From Odobenus rosmarus divergens (taxonomy: Eukaryota; Chordata; Mammalia; Carnivora; Odobenidae), in the NCBI RefSeq assembly GCF_000321225.1, contig NW_004451410.1, forward strand, positions 1-64,000: 64,000 nt of DNA. Reading direction: 5' to 3'. Positions 58,267 through 64,000 of this stretch are shown piece by piece. The position numbers were made by a program, and so were the translations under genes. The notes under the pieces were generated by a model. The model had not been told where the DNA came from. It searched no databases and saw only the letters and a list, made by a program, of their open reading frames with translations. How positions within the stretch are numbered: the stretch's first letter is position 1; the number at the start of each line of letters is the position of its first letter.

Positions 58267-58450
58267 TTTCTTTTTTTTTAATGTTATTTTATTGTGGAAA
58301 GGACATAACGTGAGATCTGCCCTCTTACTAAATGTTTAAGTGCAGGATAGGTTATTGTGGATCTTGCTGCCCAGCATATCTCCAGAGCTTTCTCATCTTG
58401 CTTGGCTGAAACTTTATGCCCATTGATTGGTATCTCTTTACTGAAGGAAG
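58267..58450 (-). mobile_element. Ancient L1 3' end, inverted
   Basis: TTATTTTATTGTGGAAAGGA, CATAACGTGAGATCTGCCCT, CATATCTCCAGAGCTTTCTC, TGGCTGAAACTTTATGCCCA follow the reverse of the old L1 3' UTR that ends in a TTTTACCACAATAAAA-type sequence. Confidence 0.6.
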
Positions 58451-58737
58451 AGGATTTAGATGGTATTATGTAGCTGAGGTCCTTATTTTAGAGCTGAAGA
58501 AAATGAGACTTGAAAAGGAATTTGCCAACAACCGTTTTGTGGCAGAAATGTTACTAATACACAAATAGGAGTCCCCACCCCACCCCAGTCCTCTCCCCGA
58601 GACACAGAATGAGGTGATCTGCGCCCACAAGTCTCAGAAACACTTTTCTGTAAGTGGGGGAGGTTATGTTTTACCAGGTTCCAAATAACTTACTAAGCTC
58701 TGGTGGGTGTGCCTTCCAAATTCTCTTAGAAAATTAG

Positions 58738-58905
58738 GGGCACCTGGGCGGCTCGGTCGGTCGGTTAAGTGTCTGTGTTTGGCTCAGGTCATGGTCTCTG
58801 GGTCCTGGGATCAAGCCCTGCATTGGGCTCCCTGTTTGGCGGAGAGCCTGCTTCTCACTCTCCCTCTCCCCTTCCTCTCAAATAAATAAAATATTTTAAA
58901 AAATT
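58738..58905 (+). mobile_element. Carnivore tRNA-Lys-derived SINE, shortened body
   Basis: GGGGCACCTGGGCGGCTCGG, a small GGTC duplication (GGTCGGTCGGTTAAG), TCAGGTCATGGTCTCTGGGT, TGGGCTCCCTGTTTGGCGG, CAAATAAATAAAATATTTTA. The CT-rich body is shorter than in the other copies. Confidence 0.9.
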
Positions 58906-58909
58906 TTTC

Positions 58910-60125
58910 TTAGTTAGGAAAAAAAAGTATGATGTTTTAATGCTAACAACTCATATATGTAACTCATATGTTACTTTTAAAAATCCCTGTTTTGATGTAG
59001 GAAGAAGAAATACAATTTGAGTACATTTTGTACATGTATGTATACAAGATATGTATATGCTCAAATATGTGTTTGGTATTTTCTTTAGATATATCTGTAA
59101 AAAAAATCAATATAACTTCTGGTAATCAAGTAACATTAAAGAAAACATTTTGACTCTCTTTTCGTGTAGCCTTCTATAACTTCCATTTTGAGAGTTGATA
59201 GCTAGTTTTAAAAATCTCATTTTAAACCATACACAAACATTTCCTTTTTTGGGCATGACCTATCAATCTGTTTCCACCTCAAGGAGTTGCAGAATAGCTG
59301 ACAATATTACAAACATATAAACCCAGTAACATCGCTGTGTTTCTGGTAGAAATGCAGCAGCCATATTGATGACCCCTCTTTCTATTGCAGTCTGCTAAAT
59401 CAGATACTTAGCACTCAGCCCAGGGGCACCAGGAAAGAGCAAGTTTATGGCCAGATTGCCTTTTCTCCCCAAAAGTCGTCTTTTTAAATAATCCACAGGA
59501 TGTAACCTTTGGCTCCAGATGGTCTTCCTTCCCTACAGAATTCTGTTGTTCTTCTGAGCAAGCAAGCAGGGGACAACACTGCATATGCCTAAATCTTTAG
59601 ATTTAAGATGGAAAGGGTGTCATCAGAAATATGGCATGCGAGACAGATGTGACATGAGTTTTGAAAAACAAACACCCGATGAGCACTCATGCATGAAGAA
59701 TTATGTAAATACAGAATTTCAAATATTCTCAGCCTCATTTAAACAGTCATTGTAACCGCTGGTTTTTAAAACATCTCGGTGGATGAGACATGCAGAATCC
59801 TCTCTACTTGGCAAAAACTGAGTTTGCAACAGTTCTTTACTGACAGAGTCTAGAATTTTAACAGTGTCTATATTGGTAGGTCAGCTCTCACTATGGGGTC
59901 AGCAAAAGACTTCTGGTATTTTGAATACATTGGCTTAATGTGGAAGCGAGGGTACATACACATCTTCTCTGAGGGATTTTGCAGGTGTAGCACGTAGAGT
60001 CTAGACTCAATTATGTCCACCAATGGAAATGGGGTTATAGTAGAGGAGTATATTCTTCAGGACATTAATAAAATCAATATTTTATATCAAGAATAATATT
60101 TTCCAAGTTATAATAATGTTCTAAG
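58910..60125. other. Unassigned sequence
   Basis: No gene or repeat is recognised. Confidence 0.4.
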
Positions 60126-60127
60126 GC

Positions 60128-60262
60128 ATCATTTATTCATTCCTCATATAATTATTTAGCGACTTCCTATGTCATGCATGGTCTGGTGAGTGGCATGCAG
60201 AGATGAATAAGATGTGGCCAGCTGCCCTCAAGAAACACAGAATTTTGTGGCAAAAACAGACA
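60128..60262 (-). mobile_element. L2 LINE 3' end, inverted
   Basis: CATTTATTCATTCCTCATAT, TTCCTATGTCATGCATGGTC, ATGCAGAGATGAATAAGATG, CTGCCCTCAAGAAACACAGA follow the reverse L2 3' end. Confidence 0.65.
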
Positions 60263-60264
60263 CT

Positions 60265-62280
60265 GAGTGAACAAGACCACTGCTATGGTGGAGGCCAGTT
60301 GTCTCAGAACTCAGAGAAGAGAGCTCTTTATATGGGAGATTTAGGGAATATATTTATATAATATAAGGAATAAATATTGTATATTCCCTTAGACTTTGAT
60401 CAATCAGTGGAAGGAACACGAGGTGGCATCCTGAGAAGAGGAGATTCAAGAAGTATTTGGGGATGGAGTAGCTCACTATAGTTCCAGGCAGAGAAGTCAA
60501 TAAAAGATGGGACCCTGCATGCCTAGAAGAAAGGACAGTGATTGCTGAAGAGGTGTCCCAGAGAAGAATGGGCAAGATGAGAGCCAGGGAACACGTGAAA
60601 AATGCATAAATGTACATCATGCAGATATCCAGAAGCTTGCAGATAGAGAAGAGGGGAGGAAGGCACTTTATGCTGCTCCTTTCTATGTCTTCTGAGCAGA
60701 CAGCATGGACAGCACTGCCATGGGGGAGGGAAATGGTTGGAAGAAGGGATAAAGGTACAGAGAGTGACTCTGGGAGTAGCCGACAAAAGCAGCTCCATTT
60801 AATATAACGTAGCTGAGAAGGCCTGGGTGTTCACCTCATGGTAGACGATAAAATATGAAAGCAGACTGCTCACAGAAAGGCATCAGCCATGTCCATTTTG
60901 TTCTACCCAACGGACATGTTTCCACCCCTTTCTTACCAGTAACATTTAACATTGTTGGCGGCTCCTTCTTTTTGGAAATACTTCTCACCACTGCAGCCCC
61001 CTCCCAGCACACAGTTCCTGGCACACAGTGCCCAGGGATATTTTAAAGGTACGGGAGAAGAAGGAAAATGGGGAGAGAAAGAGAGGAGAGAGAAGGAGAG
61101 ACAAGAAGCGAGAACCAGACAAATATGTTAGGTCAGATACTAAGTGTGGCTCCAGTCAAATAAAATGAGCAACTAGGTAGCCCTCATGGATCAAAGCTGG
61201 AAGGAGGCTAACATCTGTAAAAAGAAGGATGGGGGTGTACAGGGGCAAGAACAAATGTCCCTCACAGATTAGAGGTCCTTCATGATTCATTAGACCAGGT
61301 TATTCCACGATTTTCCAGAACACCAGGGGAATTGGCTGAAGAATTGACCACGAGTGAGAATGTTGGAGTAAAATAAAAGAACATCATCGTTTATTTCATC
61401 TTCTTTATAGGAAGTAAGCTCATTTTTGTTTTATGTTCCGCAGGGGAGATAATGTTAAGCCAGCATCAGTTGACATGGTGAGAGTGCAGAAACAGCATGG
61501 ATGTTCATGATGGTGAGGTGTGTGGCCCAGACAAGAGCATGACAGTTTATTTGACTAGAACTCTTCTGATGCCTTGAGTTGCAGAGACAGCTTGAGCGTT
61601 ACATCCCGCAATGCATGCTGAACATAGACAGCCTCACCTCTTGGAATGATGCTCTAAGCTTATCTGCCTTCTCATCTGACAGGTTATTAACGATGGAATT
61701 CCAAAGACTTCAGCTGGTCTGAAGACAGGAGGAAGGAGCAGGTGGGAGGGAGGAGGGCCAGTTAAAGTCTTCAACTAGGTCTAATTCCTGCTTCACCACG
61801 AAAACAGCTAAAAAGCCAGAAGTGAATACAGACAGTTGGTAGTATTTAGCCTAAAGTTTTGGATAGAAGATAAAATATGCAATTTCTCACTTTATCCGTC
61901 TTTTCTTCCCGTCATGGACTGGATTCTCTGACATACTTTTATCGCCCTCTTGACGCACCTGTGGGAGAGCTTTCATTCAGAGTGATGGCTGCGTGGCACA
62001 TTGCTGTTGCACCCAGGTCTCTGCGGCAGATGAATGAGCACTTAGTAGTGCTGATACAGTCGTGTCCATTGTCTCCCTCCCACCGCGAGGAAGTCTGGGA
62101 ATCAGGTAAAGGCTGACGGGTCAGGCAGATGTGTTGCCCAAAATAAAGCTCGATTCTCTGACAGACAGATTATTAGATCAGGCTCGTCAGTCCTTTCTGT
62201 TGCCACAAGTGGGGAGGATACGAAAGGGAAATCTGGCAACGTTCGTGGAATTTCTTCTGTTTGGACATTTTGGAGCAGGA
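60265..62280. other. Unassigned sequence with a GA-rich tract
   Basis: No gene is recognised. A weak L2-like piece (CCAGCACACAGTTCCTGGCA) is near 61.0 kb. An open frame at 61877-62116 ends near a donor-like CAGGTAAAG at about 62103-62111 but has no recognisable domain. Confidence 0.4.
61053..61110 (+). repeat. GA-rich purine tract
   Basis: GGGAGAAGAAGG, GGGGAGAGAAAGAGAGGAGA, GAGAAGGAGAGACAAGAAG. Low-complexity purines. Confidence 0.85.
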
Positions 62281-62295
62281 GGCTCTTGTCATTTT

Positions 62296-62483
62296 TTTTT
62301 TTTTTAAGATTTTATTTATTTATTTGAGAGAGAGAGAGAGAGCACATGAGAGGGGGGAGGGTCAGAGGGAGAAGCAGTCTCCCTGCCGAGCAGGGAGCCC
62401 GATGCGGGACTCGATCCCGGGACTCCAGGATCATGACCTGAGCCGAAGGCAGTCGCTTAACCAACTGAGCCACCCAGGCGCCC
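62296..62483 (-). mobile_element. Carnivore tRNA-Lys-derived SINE
   Basis: Inverted full-length copy (TTAAGATTTTATTTATTTAT, GAGAGAGAGAGAGAGC, CCCGATGCGGGACTCGATCC, GCCACCCAGGCGCCC). A perfect 15-bp target site duplication GGCTCTTGTCATTTT lies at 62281-62295 and 62484-62498. Confidence 0.95.
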
Positions 62484-62788
62484 GGCTCTTGTCATTTTAA
62501 GAAGGAAATATCTTCACGTCAAAAAAAAAAAAAAAGAGAAAAGAGAAAATAAAAACTGAATTTTGGAATTAAGCTTATCTTCACAATTTTTATAAGCCTT
62601 TAAACTCTCTGTCACACCACAGTTTACACCCACTGACATGTCACTGCCCACATTTCTCTGCATTTTTATATTTAAAAACATATTTAAGAACCCACATCTT
62701 ACAGAAGTAGCAACTAAAGGATTTTTTATTTCTTTAATTCCATACCAGATATAAATAACATTTTATTTTAAGACAAATAAGTAATTTA

Positions 62789-62995
62789 TTTTTTTAATTT
62801 TTTTTTAAGATTTTGTGTATTTATTTGACAGAGAGAGACACAGCGAGAGAGGAAACACAAGCAGGGGGAGTGGGAGAGGGAGAAGCAGGCTTCCTGCCAA
62901 GCAGGGAGCCCGATGCAGGGCTGGATCCCAGGACCCTGGGATCATGACCTGAACCGAAGGCAGATGCTTAGCGAATGAGCCCCCCAGGCACCCCA
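62789..62995 (-). mobile_element. Carnivore tRNA-Lys-derived SINE
   Basis: Inverted full-length copy (TTTAAGATTTTGTGTATTTA, GACACAGCGAGAGAGGAAAC, GAAGCAGGCTTCCTGCC, GCCCCCCAGGCACCCC). The 16-bp target site duplication ACAAATAAGTAATTTA/ACAAATAAGAAATTTA (62773-62788, 62996-63011) has one difference. Confidence 0.95.
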
Positions 62996-63103
62996 ACAAA
63001 TAAGAAATTTAAATAAACTATTTTAAAAAAGAAACTTAGAATCAACATGTGTAGATATGAGATAATTTAGGCATAGTTTTGCCTGAGTTTGTATCTACGT
63101 GAT

Positions 63104-63163
63104 GTGTATGGGGGGGTGTGTGTGTGTGAAAGAGAAAGAGAGAGATAGAGATAGAGATTAGAT
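63104..63163. repeat. Compound (GT)n-(GA)n-(GATA)n microsatellite
   Basis: TGTGTATGGGGGGGTGTGTG, then AAGAGAAAGAGAGAGATAGA, then GATAGAGATTAG. Confidence 0.9.
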
Positions 63164-63344
63164 GAACTTTCACAACTGATCACAAAATCATGCTTAGAGA
63201 TTAGTTCTTGAAGTAGGTAGTGCTGCACAGAGTAAGATGTTCCAGAATATTTTCTTATTTTAGAAAATTTGTTTTGTTTTCTAAAAAAAATCATTCCTTA
63301 CTAATCTAGGAGAAGTACTTTTCTTGAAGACATTTTCCTTGCTT

Positions 63345-63440
63345 ATTTATTTATTCATGGAGTCCAGTATTTGAGTTCTTACCAGTTACACATACTTCAC
63401 TAAGTTCTAGGGATAAAGAGATGCACAAATTATTCTGATC
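63345..63440 (-). mobile_element. L2 LINE 3' fragment, inverted
   Basis: TTATTTATTCATGGAGTCC, ACATACTTCACTAAGTTCTA, GGGATAAAGAGATGCACAAA resemble the reverse L2 3' end. Confidence 0.5.
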
Positions 63441-63449
63441 CCTCAGTGT

Positions 63450-63790
63450 CAACTGGGGAACAGAGAGCTGAGCCCCAGTGAGGACAACTGGGGGTATTGG
63501 GACTACCCAAGGAGAAGAAACCCAGGACATCTGAGGAATAGAAGGTTCATAGAAAAAGGACCTTGAGTTGGTTCTTGAACAATGAAAAGGAGTTTTTCAG
63601 GGAAGCAAGAAGAGTGGTGTGTTCTATTTAGAAACCCAACATCTGAAAAGGCCAAGAGTGGAGAAAAGCGTGGTGCTCTCTGAGAAGCAGGAGTCCAGCA
63701 CAAGAAGCATTGGAGAGAATGGCAGACCAGGAGTCTGATGAACGTTAATCCCACGCTGATCAAAATGGTTTGATCAAGTTTCTTATTAAA
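63450..63790. other. Unassigned purine-rich sequence
   Basis: Nothing recognisable. Confidence 0.35.
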
Positions 63791-63794
63791 ACAG

Positions 63795-64000
63795 GTTCAA
63801 AAGAAGCAAATGAAAAGCAGAATCTGACCTATAAATACAGAGAACAAGCTGATGGTAGCCAGAGGGAAAGGGGGTGGGGAAATTAGCAAAATGGGTGATG
63901 GGGAGTGGGAGGTACAGGATTCCAGTTTTGGAACGGATCAGTCGGGGGATAAAGGGTACAGCATGGGGGTATAGTCGGTGATGTTGTGATAGTGTCCTAT
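63795..64000 (+). mobile_element. Carnivore L1 3' region, cut by window end
   Basis: TATAAATACAGAGAACAAGC, TGATGGTAGCCAGAGGGAAA, GGGGAGTGGGAGGTACAGGA, TTCCAGTTTTGGAACGGATC, GGGGGTATAGTCGGTGATGT match the end of an L1 ORF2 and the 3' UTR start. It continues beyond the window. Confidence 0.75.

Noticed and set aside
62050..62120. Donor-like CAGGTAAAG at the end of an open frame (61877-62116)
   Set aside because: A single splice-donor match is expected by chance. No acceptor, start context or protein similarity supports an exon.
2752..62995. Reading SINE heads as tRNA genes
   Set aside because: The heads derive from tRNA-Lys but lack a complete cloverleaf and sit in full SINE copies with tails and target duplications.

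Overview
This window is mammalian nuclear DNA from a carnivoran, most likely an arctoid caniform (bear, pinniped or mustelid group). The main evidence is about a dozen copies of the carnivore tRNA-Lys-derived SINE, with a head reading roughly GGCGCCTGGGTGGCTCAG and a tail ending in AAATAAATAAAATCTTT. The body (ACACAGCGAGAGAG, ACACAAGCAGGGGGAGTGGGAGAGGGAGAAGCAGGC) is the arctoid type; I see neither the dog SINEC_Cf body nor the felid body. Several carnivore-type L1 3' ends agree with this. The species is inferred from repeat types only. A 131-base run of N at 49874-50004 shows this is a draft assembly.

I find no protein-coding gene that I can support. Open frames are short (at most 170 codons). 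The longest lie inside repeats, for example 39670-40182 in a C/T-rich LTR and 23210-23644 antisense to an old L1 5' region. The window reads as intergenic or deep intronic DNA, about 60-65% A+T by eye.

Layout. 1-82: 3' tip of a carnivore L1. 0.5-5.2 kb: MER5A-type hAT element, MLT1-type LTR, SINE, MIR, a Tigger-type DNA transposon with a recognisable transposase N-terminus (4.09-4.71 kb), and a SINE. 5.2-8.9 kb: mostly unique sequence with one MIR. 8.9-10.5 kb: antisense old L1 split by two SINEs. 13.3-15.0 kb: partial MLT1, then an old L1 3' half carrying a SINE inside a SINE. 18.0-19.9 kb: old L1 3' half, carrying a younger antisense L1 that itself carries a SINE, followed by another SINE. 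20-28 kb: mostly unique sequence with an old L1 5' region (about 23.1-24.5 kb) and a well-preserved MIR. 28-32.9 kb: SINEs, a CA microsatellite, MIR, L2 and an MLT1-type LTR. 34.68-34.85 kb: a CpG-rich minisatellite with a 53-bp unit. 37-40.6 kb: G-rich tract, MIRs, MLT1 with a C/T tract, and an old SINE. 41.0-42.7 kb: an L1 with a 5' inversion, then another L1 3' end. 43-50.2 kb: ancient repeats, MLT1, and a solo LTR broken by the N gap. 51.2-57.5 kb: a block almost free of recent transposons. 57.5-64 kb: SINEs, old L1/L2 pieces, and the start of an L1 3' region at the window edge.

No novel biological system is evident. The points most worth checking are the 53-bp GC-rich minisatellite, the twin-primed L1, the multi-layer nested insertions, the 15-bp perfect hairpin at 19648-19679, the gap inside an LTR, and a weak candidate terminal exon at 51389-51780 inside the transposon-poor block.
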